From: Flavobacteriales bacterium UBA4474
Lineage (GTDB): Bacteria > Bacteroidota > Bacteroidia > Flavobacteriales_D > Sanyastnellaceae
NCBI GenBank assembly: GCA_002389295.1
Contig: DGOE01000085.1
Coordinates: 15,474 to 53,722 of the forward strand
Reading direction: 5' to 3'
DNA length: 38,249 nt
Shown: in pieces, positions 17,501-24,108 of the stretch
Layout of the letters: every line of letters starts with the position of its first letter
Numbering within the stretch: the stretch's first letter is position 1
The notes under the pieces: model-generated
What the model was told of the DNA's origin: nothing
Database searches by the model: none
What the model saw: the letters and a program-made list of their open reading frames with translations, nothing else
Position numbers and translations under genes: made by a program

Positions 17501-17806
17501 AAACGTTTCGGGAAACAGGTTGAACTGGAGCACCTGCACCTCCGTACCGGTGATGACGACTTCTTGGGTGTGCGATCGGTACCCAATGAAACGACCCACG
17601 ATATTGTAGGTGCCGGGAGCGAGACCTTCCAGACTAAAGTTGCCATCCAAATCGGCCATGGCCCCTTTGGTTGTGCCTTCGATGAAGGCGTTGGCGCCAA
17701 TCAAACTTTCGCCGGTTTGGCCATCGTTGATTTTACCACGGATGACCCCTTGTGAATGGGCGGAAAAGGTGGTGGCCAAGATGACGAAGAGCTGAAGCAA
17801 ACGCAT
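14531..17806 (-). CDS. TonB-dependent receptor with carboxypeptidase-like N-terminal domain
   Basis: 1091 residues, an outer-membrane active transporter. Signal peptide to about residue 18 (FSAHS). Residues 20-110 are a carboxypeptidase-D-like regulatory domain (GVIRGKINDGQTGESLIGANA ... GTYNIVGRFIGY). Then the plug (SAASIDYISSQQIKRTGDND, VRGLSDRYLKTTLNGAEVPS) and a long beta-barrel of about 850 residues that ends in SVSLSYSI, with a terminal aromatic-hydrophobic strand. It has no SusD partner; instead the T9SS cargo gene at 17976-19508 precedes it by 169 bases in the same direction, an arrangement common in Bacteroidota. The ligand is unknown. Pho-box-like repeats lie 47 bases upstream, and a -7-like AAATTTG lies at 17812-17818. 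Confidence 0.95.
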   Translation of the reverse strand: MRLLQLFVILATTFSAHSQGVIRGKINDGQTGESLIGANAFIEGTTKGAMADLDGNFSLEGLAPGTYNIVGRFIGYRSHTQEVVITGTEVQVLQFNLFPETFVIEQAAEVVAKVDRARDTYMENIKKKSAASIDYISSQQIKRTGDNDAAAAMKRVSGVSTVGNFVFVRGLSDRYLKTTLNGAEVPSMNPRRNTIEMDLFPTNLVDNLKVVKTQTANLPSDWAGAYISVETKDFPDKFMFNYSSSLGWNTNTTGKELRSSQRGSKDWLGYDDGSRSLSPLAQSAAENGWPSTISVSFSDQIQYIIDRDLISSSTVDAALADCGFNSLNDVSSYDDTQCILAGLGYADQWGANQMGDSLYFQAAIPASIEANQGLTDIGKSFDNTWEHVRRTAAMDMKHSITFGNQTSLFGRQLGYTFGAQYARNTRGYQDGIYGRWAAGNVAGTDELDMQQRYTDERTNETHRWNTMLNLSYKLNEFNKVSLMGMTITNGTNSARFQEGLNPRDGDEIQQQRSHRYQSRTLNTFQMRGEHYLPDNALTIDWIASRSEGRMSTPDLRVLFNNYIDNTEVIADEAVFFDANGNTLDASASGDVLDEIEGLIDDGILDGNWAEDIAGTVETLQQEGIAIGDMEVPTETQRFYSIRPDRYPAPNRFWRALDETKTDVKVNFSKPVFAEQDHVEGKFSFGGSFVRTERTKQEDAFTFAASGQFFDNFEGSPSLYFSDPNLVVSQGGDFIQTNNVSNPSNSDAGFLNVLGTYAMLDARVNERLSGNMGLRMESASMRIESNRDTSDQTAEQLARNTGTLEETNLLPSLNLTYILGKVDPIRITNLRAAYSKTLARPVFREKAPFRGFDFETLQTLKGNPGLGQTRIDNVDLKLEHYPTLGEMVSAGVFYKHFADPIEQTQVLEAVNEELTWSNVPYADIMGIEFDAKKNLANVTNARFLRNLSLSGNVTFIRSAVKIPEAELESIRAQDPNHPNTRALFGQAPYIVNGIMTYMNDSAAFVSTLSFNVQGPKVFLVTQGALPNVMQQPTPTLDFSMAKGWGAHFKFGFKARNLLNPRNRQTHLFNGVEYDWSSFTRGRTYSVSLSYSI

Positions 17807-17852
17807 GCATCCAAATTTGTTTTACAAAGTGAATGCAGAAGCTGTCCTCAGG

Positions 17853-17869
17853 CGTTAACCCGATGTTAA
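17853..17869 (-). promoter_or_regulatory. Pho-box-like direct repeat upstream of the TonB receptor
   Basis: Minus strand reads TTAACA, five bases, TTAACG, that is two hexamers with an 11-base period. This spacing and hexamer are those of PhoP/PhoB-type boxes described in other phyla (TTAACA-N5-TTAACA in Bacillus). It sits 47 bases before the ATG. Confidence 0.4.
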
Positions 17870-17907
17870 GGGCTCTTTTCCTTTTGGTGGCCTCAACATC
17901 AACAACC

Positions 17908-17933
17908 GGGGCTTCACCTTAACGTGAAACCCC
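17908..17933 (-). terminator. Intercistronic RNA hairpin between the T9SS cargo and TonB receptor genes
   Basis: The minus-strand RNA can form a 10-bp stem (GGGGUUUCAC with GUGAAGCCCC, one G-U pair) with a 6-base loop, 42 bases after the cargo stop. In the plus-strand RNA the same place has a C-A mismatch, so the structure favours the minus transcript. There is no U-tract, so attenuation or mRNA stabilisation is more likely than strong termination. Confidence 0.5.
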
Positions 17934-17975
17934 AATTGTCATGTATTGTCGACCCCAGGCCTCAGGATCAGGGCG

Positions 17976-19508
17976 TCAATTGCGCTTGATGATCATGGAC
18001 GACCAGTGGTTCATGCCATCCGTTGCGCGCAGGGAGTAGACGCCTGCAGGAAGGTCGGCGGTATCGATGCGCAGCGCCATCTCTTGGGTGGTGCCTGAGC
18101 GAACCGGTCGACCGCTTGCGCTGACCAGCACCCACGTTGTTTTCGCTGGGGTTGACAGTGGTACGGTCACCGCGTCCGTGCAGGGGTTTGGATAAGCCAA
18201 AAGGTGCTCGGACTCCGGGGCCGCAAACACATGGTTGACGCCGTCGCCGAAGAGGGCGCGCTCATCGCAAAAAGTCCAGCCCAATGCCCAGTCTTGCCCT
18301 GCACCAAATTCACTGTCGACATTGATGGGGTTGGTGGCTTGTTGGCCCGCTGCGTCAAAGCTGAATTGGTCATCGATATCCAATCCGCTCAAAATCTCAA
18401 TCCCATTGTCTGCGGCGTAAGCGTCGAGTTGTGCGTCACCGTCTTCGACTTCCGTTCCATCGTAGTCCAGGGCGTCGGCGCAGTTGAACATTTTGATGTT
18501 GCTCAAAGTGAGGTCCCCCGCGAGGAAATGGTCAAAGGCGTCGAGGGGCGATTCTTTGTCTTCGATTTCGATGCCTTCTTCCACATTGGCAAACAGGCCA
18601 TTGCTCACATGGCCACCAGAGCCATTGCGGAACAGCAGGCCTTGCCCACCGCCCACGCCCACAATGGTCCAACCTGTGACGGTCGGCGTGGCCAAGGGCA
18701 TCTCGTCGGCAGAAACATTGCCGTCGTCAGAATCGTCACCATCCAATTCACCGCCACGATCACCGCTGAGACCAGGTTGGTCTTGGACGGCAAGCCAATG
18801 GGTGTTGCCTTGGCCGTGATAACCCTGGTCCCAATCGAAGCTGTCGTCGCCACAAAAAGCAACCAGGACGTGGGTGGCGGAAACTGCGCCACCAAAAAAC
18901 TCAACACCATCGTCCAAGTTGGACACCACTTCAATGTGGTCGATGGTGGTGCCGCTGCCCACGCCTGCCAGTGTCAGGCCGTTGATTTCATTGGCGGCCC
19001 CGAGCTCAATCCCCCCGTGGCGGATGGAGACATAGCGCAACACGCCGCTGTTGTCGCTGTCGTTGTCTCCTCCGTATTCAGCGAGGTTGTTGTCGGTCGG
19101 AATTCCTTCAATCTGAGCGGGCCCTCCAAAATTGGTGGTCGCATTGCCCAAAATGATGATGCCGCCCCATTGGCCGCGTGTGTCATAGGCCACAGACCCA
19201 TCGAGTGGATCCCCCTCAAAAGTGAAAATGATGGGGGCTGCAGCGGTGCCGTCGGCCATGAGCTGCCCGCCTTTGGAGACAATCAAGGCCGAGGCGTCCA
19301 CGCCACTTCCAGGGGCCCCCTTGACGATTGTGCCCGGTTCAATGGTGAGGGTCTGTCCGGATTCAACAAACACATAGCCTGAGAGGATGTACGTGTTGTT
19401 TGATGTCCAAGTGGTGGTTCCTGTGCTGCCTGATACCTGGATGGTGTTTTGGGAAAGGAGGCTGACCGAAATCAAAAAGCAAGCGGTCATTAAAAGCAAA
19501 ATTCTCAT
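17976..19508 (-). CDS. T9SS type A cargo protein, partner of the TonB receptor
   Basis: 510 residues. Signal peptide to about residue 20 (LLSQ). The body has the features of a surface protein family common in Bacteroidota next to TonB receptors: VESGQTLTIEPGTIVKG, RGQWGGIIILGNA, GVLRYVSIRHGGIELGA, then GVEFFGGAV and CGDDSFDWDQGYHGQGN, which suggest a right-handed beta-helix. The last 75 residues (LLAYPNPCTDAVTVPL ... LPAGVYSLRATDG) are a type A T9SS sorting domain. The family is often mis-annotated as a transporter. It probably captures a ligand at the surface for the receptor (inference). ATG at 19508 starts the signal peptide; the TTG at 19559 was rejected. Confidence 0.92.
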   Translation of the reverse strand: MRILLLMTACFLISVSLLSQNTIQVSGSTGTTTWTSNNTYILSGYVFVESGQTLTIEPGTIVKGAPGSGVDASALIVSKGGQLMADGTAAAPIIFTFEGDPLDGSVAYDTRGQWGGIIILGNATTNFGGPAQIEGIPTDNNLAEYGGDNDSDNSGVLRYVSIRHGGIELGAANEINGLTLAGVGSGTTIDHIEVVSNLDDGVEFFGGAVSATHVLVAFCGDDSFDWDQGYHGQGNTHWLAVQDQPGLSGDRGGELDGDDSDDGNVSADEMPLATPTVTGWTIVGVGGGQGLLFRNGSGGHVSNGLFANVEEGIEIEDKESPLDAFDHFLAGDLTLSNIKMFNCADALDYDGTEVEDGDAQLDAYAADNGIEILSGLDIDDQFSFDAAGQQATNPINVDSEFGAGQDWALGWTFCDERALFGDGVNHVFAAPESEHLLAYPNPCTDAVTVPLSTPAKTTWVLVSASGRPVRSGTTQEMALRIDTADLPAGVYSLRATDGMNHWSSMIIKRN

Positions 19509-19581
19509 GGTCGGGAGTGTTCGTTGGGTTTGGATAACGGGCGCAAAGTCTGCCACCAAATGAACTTTGACGTAAGTTGAA

Positions 19582-19598
19582 TTTTAACTCTGTGTAAA
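19582..19598 (-). promoter_or_regulatory. Pho-box-like repeat upstream of the T9SS cargo gene
   Basis: Minus strand TTTACA, five bases, TTAAAA: two hexamers at an 11-base period, 74 bases before the ATG at 19508. A further copy (TTCACT-N5-TTAACA, minus, 19655-19671) lies upstream. The 180-base gap 19509-19688 holds no other recognisable feature. Confidence 0.3.
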
Positions 19599-19688
19599 AA
19601 TCATGGCGCTTTTGGCCGGCGGATTTGGCGCTATGGCGCATCAGCACTTGGGCATGTTAAGCCTAAGTGAACTGAGCCGTATCAGTGT

Positions 19689-20624
19689 TCAAATCATGGG
19701 GACCCACAGGCACTGAACAATGCCCAGGATCAAGGTTGCCAATGTGGACCGGGACAAGGCCTTCCAATGGGGTGTTGCTTTGAAAAGGAGCACCATGCAC
19801 ACTACCCAGCCTGGAAAAGGGGTGGCCCAAATGGCCCATGAGGCAGGTTCGGAGATGTGCCCCCAACGGAGCACGCCACCGGCGTACATCAGGGCGACCA
19901 GCACCCACAATGCGATGCAGAGCCATCGGGTGTTCTCAGTTCCGTAGCGCAAGGGAAAGGTGACCTTGCCGGCAGCGGCATCGCCTGCCATGTCCATGGC
20001 GTCCTTGGCGAGTTCCCGGACCATGCCTATGGCCATGGCCATGAGGCCGTAGGCGCCCAGGTTTTGAATCAAATTCCATTGCATTTGGGCGGAAGCTCCC
20101 GGGGCTTCCATGACCGCAAGCCACAGGGGAACGAGCCCGAGAAGCAGGGCGATGGAGGCATTTCCAAGCAGGGGTTTGGCCTTCCAGCTGGCACTATATC
20201 GCCATAAAATCCAGCTGACCAGCCCCGCAAGCAGGATGGGGCCGAGGGCACCGATGGACCAGGACAGATGTGCGGCCAAGGCGAGGCCCAAAAGGTTCAA
20301 GACTTGGTGCGAGAGGATGAGGACACGTCGCTTGACGGTGCGGTCAACAATGGCGCGTTCGGGGCGGTTGATGCGGTCCTCATGGACGTCGAAGTAGGCG
20401 TTGATGATGTTGCCTGCAGCCATCAGTAAGACCATGACCAAGGTGGCCTCCATCATCAATAAAGGTCCGGTCAGCAGGGCGTCACCGTCCAGGGGCCAGC
20501 GCGCCATCCAGCCATAGCGGATCAGCAAGAGCGTCAACGCGCCAATGGCCAAGTTGCGCGGCCGTGCCAGGCTGATGAGGCCCCGGAGGTTGCCACGCTT
20601 GCTGGACAGTTTGGAGGTGGCCAT
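19689..20624 (-). CDS. UbiA family prenyltransferase (geranylgeranylglycerol-phosphate transferase-like)
   Basis: 311 residues with eight or nine predicted membrane helices. The first Asp-rich motif is N75-AYFD79-VHED83 and the second is K-D208-AM-D211-MAG-D215, both facing the membrane surface and binding Mg-prenyl diphosphate in the family. Bacteroidota proteins of this type are usually annotated as geranylgeranylglycerol-phosphate geranylgeranyltransferase, but menaquinone-like or other acceptors are possible. The first motif has Ala where other UbiA proteins have Asp (NDxxD). ATG at 20624 is five bases from the previous stop, so it is in one operon with the hydrolase and transporter genes. 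A longer frame up to 21299 is a shadow of the hydrolase gene. Confidence 0.88.
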   Translation of the reverse strand: MATSKLSSKRGNLRGLISLARPRNLAIGALTLLLIRYGWMARWPLDGDALLTGPLLMMEATLVMVLLMAAGNIINAYFDVHEDRINRPERAIVDRTVKRRVLILSHQVLNLLGLALAAHLSWSIGALGPILLAGLVSWILWRYSASWKAKPLLGNASIALLLGLVPLWLAVMEAPGASAQMQWNLIQNLGAYGLMAMAIGMVRELAKDAMDMAGDAAAGKVTFPLRYGTENTRWLCIALWVLVALMYAGGVLRWGHISEPASWAIWATPFPGWVVCMVLLFKATPHWKALSRSTLATLILGIVQCLWVPMI

Positions 20625-20629
20625 GGCTT

Positions 20630-21622
20630 TCAGTTGCGGTGGGGCGCGTCCACGAGCTCGGTATGGCCCGCAATGGTGCGCGCGTAGTTGAATCCACTGT
20701 GGATTGCACAGGAGCCGGCATTGCCTGCGGTGTCCATGGCCAGGTAGCCCACCTGAAGGTCGGCGACCGGCATTTTGTGCATGATGCGGTCGACGGCTTC
20801 TTCGCAAGCCTGTTGGGGCGTGCGCCCCTGGCGGATCAATTCCACCACCAAGAAGGAGCCCAGGGTTTTCATCACGGCTTCGCCCAACCCGGTGGCGGTG
20901 CAGGCTCCGATTTCGTCGTCGACGAACAGTCCGGCGCCGATGATGGGGCTGTCGCCCACGCGTCCGCGCAATTTGTAGGCCAGTCCACTCGTGGTACAGG
21001 CGCCGGCGAGTCTGCCGTCCCGGTCCTGGGCGAGCATGCCGATGGTGTCGTGGTTCTCCACGTTGATGATGGGCTTGTAGGCGGCACTTTTCCGCCATTC
21101 TTCCCAAGCGCGTTTGCTGTTTTCTGTGAGCAGATCGCGCGTTGTGAAACCGTGTGCGAGGGCGAAATCTCGGGCGCCGGTACCCGCCAGCAGCACGTGG
21201 GGCGTGGTGTCCATGACCTTGCGGGCCACCCTGACGGGATGTTCGATGTCTTCCATGAAGCACACGCCGCCGGCATCGCCATTTGGCCCCATCACGCAAG
21301 CGTCAAGCGTGACAAAACCCTCCCGGTCCGGACTGCCGCCGAGGCCAACAGATGTGCCGGTGGGGTCGCTTTCGACCACTGCCGTGCCTTCCACCACCGC
21401 ATCAGTGGCGCTGCCCCCATTTTGCATTTGGCGCCACCCTTCTTCATTGGCGACGATGCCGTGGTTCCAGGTGCTCAACATGTGGCCTTCCTTGAAGCGC
21501 TCGGGATTGGCCGGTGCAGGTGAAGAGGGTGCGGTCCCTGCCTTGAGGAGGCGGGTGGGGTCGAGGCCCAGCAACAAGGCGGATGCGCCAAGCTGCCGGA
21601 GGAATGTGCGGCGGCGGGTCAT
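20630..21622 (-). CDS. N4-(beta-N-acetylglucosaminyl)-L-asparaginase-type Ntn hydrolase, Tat-exported
   Basis: 330 residues. The enzyme family cleaves the Asn-GlcNAc bond of glycoasparagines or beta-aspartyl peptides. A Tat signal is present (MTRRRTFLRQLGASALLLGL), so it works outside the cytoplasm. The autocatalytic site is N190-H191-D192-T193-I194-G195, where Thr193 becomes the N-terminal nucleophile after self-cleavage; R221-VGDSP and the T-G-L-G segment near residue 245 complete the substrate pocket of aspartylglucosaminidases. The long chain before Thr193 is the alpha subunit. It lies nine bases after the transporter gene and five before ubiA-like, in one operon. HDTIG favours the glucosaminyl-asparaginase branch over isoaspartyl dipeptidases. 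Confidence 0.92.
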   Translation of the reverse strand: MTRRRTFLRQLGASALLLGLDPTRLLKAGTAPSSPAPANPERFKEGHMLSTWNHGIVANEEGWRQMQNGGSATDAVVEGTAVVESDPTGTSVGLGGSPDREGFVTLDACVMGPNGDAGGVCFMEDIEHPVRVARKVMDTTPHVLLAGTGARDFALAHGFTTRDLLTENSKRAWEEWRKSAAYKPIINVENHDTIGMLAQDRDGRLAGACTTSGLAYKLRGRVGDSPIIGAGLFVDDEIGACTATGLGEAVMKTLGSFLVVELIRQGRTPQQACEEAVDRIMHKMPVADLQVGYLAMDTAGNAGSCAIHSGFNYARTIAGHTELVDAPHRN

Positions 21623-21631
21623 GCGCGGAAG

Positions 21632-23995
21632 TTAGGCTTTGCGGCCATTCTTTTGGTCGCTGAGCATGAGCACCGGCAGGAGGGTCAGGTCCACGAGCAC
21701 GGCAAAAAGCAGGGTGAGGGAGACCAGAAATCCGATGTGGAAAGTGCCTTCGAAGCTGCTGAGCATCAACGTTCCGAACCCGCTGCACAAGAGCAGGGAG
21801 GTGACGATGATGGCCTTTCCGGTGGTCAGGTAGGTCCGCCGCAAGGCCCAAAAAGGATGTCGGCCTTGGGCCAACAGAATGCGGTATTTGGCCATGAAAT
21901 GCAGGGTGTCATCCACTGCGATGCCAAAGGCGATGGTGAAGATGATGGAGGTGGAGACCTTCAGGTCAATGTCCATGGCCCCCATGACGCCAGCGATGAG
22001 GACCAAGGGGAGGAGGTTGGGGACCAAAGCGATGACGAGCATGCGCAGGCTCCCGTGCATCAGGCCGATCAGCAGGGCCACCACGGCAAAGGCGATCAGC
22101 AGTCCTGTGACCATGTCGGAGGCCAGGTGTTGGTTGTTCAGGTCGATGAGGCTGGCGGTGCCTGTCGGCTTGAGCTTGAAGGGTGGGGTGCCAAAACGGG
22201 AGACAAGCAGGCTGTCGGCCTTGCGCATGAGCCGTTCTTGACGGCTGCCCAATGCGATGGCACCGAGGTCGGCGACTTTGGCTGTGGTGCGGGCCAAACC
22301 GAGGTCGGTGCGGATGAGGGATGACCAGCCCGGGGCGCTGCCCGCATTGGACTCCAGTCGTTCCATGCGACCGATGAGCTTTTGGAGATCAGGACCCACA
22401 GGGATGCGGTCTTGTGAGGCCCGGTCGCCATTCATCAAGCGGTGGGCTTGGCGCGTCACGCTTCCCGGCCCGAGGATGGCGCCGGCATCCAATTCTGAGC
22501 GGAGCAACCCTTCAATATCGTCCATGGCCTGGAGGACGCCCGGTTCCTTTGCGATGTCTCTTCCTGGTTCAAAAACGTAGGCCAATTCAAAAGGCCTGAC
22601 ACCCGCGAATGCGCCCTCGAAATAGGCAAACTCTTGACGCAAAGGGTCGTCTTCGCTCAAGTCTTCGAGGAGTTTGTTGTCCACCCTGATGCCCGAGAGC
22701 AGGATCACCGAGGCGATGGTGGCCACAGCCGAAATGGCGATGGTTGCCCTTCGGTACCGCATGACCTGGACGAACCGGCGCCCTAGCCACTGTTCCCACG
22801 CCGAGCGCATGCTCGGTTGTCCAGCTGTTGGCAGGGCATGGGCCGGTGGGCGGCTGAGCATGAGCACGAAGGGCAACAGCGAGAACGCCAAAATGAAAGC
22901 GATGAAGACCCCCACTGCGGTGTACAGCCCGAATTCGCGGATGGGCCGGATCGAAGAAGTGAGCAAAGTCAGAAACCCGATGGCGGTGGTGAGGGACGTC
23001 AAAAAGGTGGCCAGGCCCACCTCGCGAAAGGCTTTGCCCAAGGCGGCAAAAGGGCCCAAGCCGCCCCGCAGTTCATCGAGGTAGCGCGTGAGAATGTGCA
23101 CCACGTCGCTCATGCCCACCACAAAAATGATGGTGGGCAGCACGACCGTCATCACGTCGATGCCTTTGCCGGTGACCTCCATGAAGGCCAGGATGCAGAT
23201 GGCGCTGAGGGCGATGACGAGCAGGGGAATGACGATGCCCCACCAGCTGCGGTAGGCAAAGCCGAGAAACAGGACAATGATGACCAGGCCCAACGCTATG
23301 AACAGGCTGATTTCCCATGTCATGACGCTGACGTAGTGCACCTGTGCATGGGCGCGCCCGGCACGGTGTGTTTGGGCATCGATTCCCGCTGCGCGGCAAC
23401 GGGCTTCAAACAGGCGCAAGGCCGCATCCGTCTCCCAGGCCAGCGTATCGCAGCCGGCTTTGGATAGCATGGCGCGCTGGTTGAGGGTCAGCGCAAGGTC
23501 GCGGCCCTCGGGACCAAACAGGGTGCCGACCATGCCTTCTCTGGACCAGATGGAAGCGCTGTCCTTTGGGTACTTGTCGGGCTGTTGCCAGCGCAGCAAG
23601 GGGCGCTCAAACACCATCCCCAGTGCAGGGTCCCTGACCGGCAAGGTGATGTTGGTCGGTGATGTCACGTCGGTGACGCCGTGGACTTTTTTGAGTGCAG
23701 TGGCCAGGCGGTCGACCTCGGCCAACAGGGTCGAGTCAAAGACACCTCGGCCAGCGTGGATCCCGACGAGTGCAAAATCGTTGTCCGTACTGAAAGCCTC
23801 CCGGAAGGCCATGTAAAACTCCGTCTCGGGCTGTCCTTCTGGGAAAAAGCTCTCGAAATCGTAATTGAAGCCAATCTGGGATGCGCGCCAGCCGGCCCAC
23901 ACCGAAACCACGGCGATCACGACGAGGCCGATGCGCGCCCCCGTTTTCCAGCGCCCTGTCATGAACCCTTCCGGGGCCTTCTTCGCTACTCCCAT
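21632..23995 (-). CDS. RND/MMPL family transporter
   Basis: 787 residues. The layout is that of two-fold RND transporters of the MMPL/HAE3 class: one membrane helix (about 20-37), a periplasmic domain to about 225, five helices (about 228-400) including GMSDVVHILTRYLDE at 294-308, a second helix and periplasmic domain, and a final helix cluster with the equivalent GIAVDDTLHFMAKY. The conserved Asp in both motifs is expected to carry the proton relay. Relatives export lipids, hopanoids or drugs; the substrate here is unknown. ATG at 23995 is chosen because a longer frame to 24091 would run into the dnaK terminator. It is the first gene of the three-gene operon. Confidence 0.92.
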   Translation of the reverse strand: MGVAKKAPEGFMTGRWKTGARIGLVVIAVVSVWAGWRASQIGFNYDFESFFPEGQPETEFYMAFREAFSTDNDFALVGIHAGRGVFDSTLLAEVDRLATALKKVHGVTDVTSPTNITLPVRDPALGMVFERPLLRWQQPDKYPKDSASIWSREGMVGTLFGPEGRDLALTLNQRAMLSKAGCDTLAWETDAALRLFEARCRAAGIDAQTHRAGRAHAQVHYVSVMTWEISLFIALGLVIIVLFLGFAYRSWWGIVIPLLVIALSAICILAFMEVTGKGIDVMTVVLPTIIFVVGMSDVVHILTRYLDELRGGLGPFAALGKAFREVGLATFLTSLTTAIGFLTLLTSSIRPIREFGLYTAVGVFIAFILAFSLLPFVLMLSRPPAHALPTAGQPSMRSAWEQWLGRRFVQVMRYRRATIAISAVATIASVILLSGIRVDNKLLEDLSEDDPLRQEFAYFEGAFAGVRPFELAYVFEPGRDIAKEPGVLQAMDDIEGLLRSELDAGAILGPGSVTRQAHRLMNGDRASQDRIPVGPDLQKLIGRMERLESNAGSAPGWSSLIRTDLGLARTTAKVADLGAIALGSRQERLMRKADSLLVSRFGTPPFKLKPTGTASLIDLNNQHLASDMVTGLLIAFAVVALLIGLMHGSLRMLVIALVPNLLPLVLIAGVMGAMDIDLKVSTSIIFTIAFGIAVDDTLHFMAKYRILLAQGRHPFWALRRTYLTTGKAIIVTSLLLCSGFGTLMLSSFEGTFHIGFLVSLTLLFAVLVDLTLLPVLMLSDQKNGRKA

Positions 23996-24056
23996 CGTCT
24001 CTGCATCGTCTGAAGGTGGAACAAGGTATGGGCGCTTGGGTTCAGGGCTACAAAGG

Positions 24057-24088
24057 AAAAGGGCACACCGTTTCCGGCATGCCCTTTT
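24057..24088 (-). terminator. Intrinsic terminator of dnaK
   Basis: A 9-bp perfect stem (AAAAGGGCA/TGCCCTTTT) continues after a small internal bulge into CCG/CGG closed by a GAAA tetraloop on the minus strand. It lies 20 bases after the dnaK stop and is followed by TTTTCCTTT. As both flanks are A and T runs, it could act in both directions. Confidence 0.85.
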
Positions 24089-24108
24089 CAAATCTGTTGG
24101 TGTGCAGC

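Noticed and set aside
18204..19382. Plus-strand frame of 392 codons inside the T9SS cargo gene
   Set aside because: Shadow frame; the minus-strand gene has a signal peptide and a T9SS sorting domain.
20625..21299. N-terminal extension of the UbiA gene making a 536-residue protein
   Set aside because: The extension is an Arg- and His-rich reading of the hydrolase gene in another frame; the UbiA homology starts at 20624.
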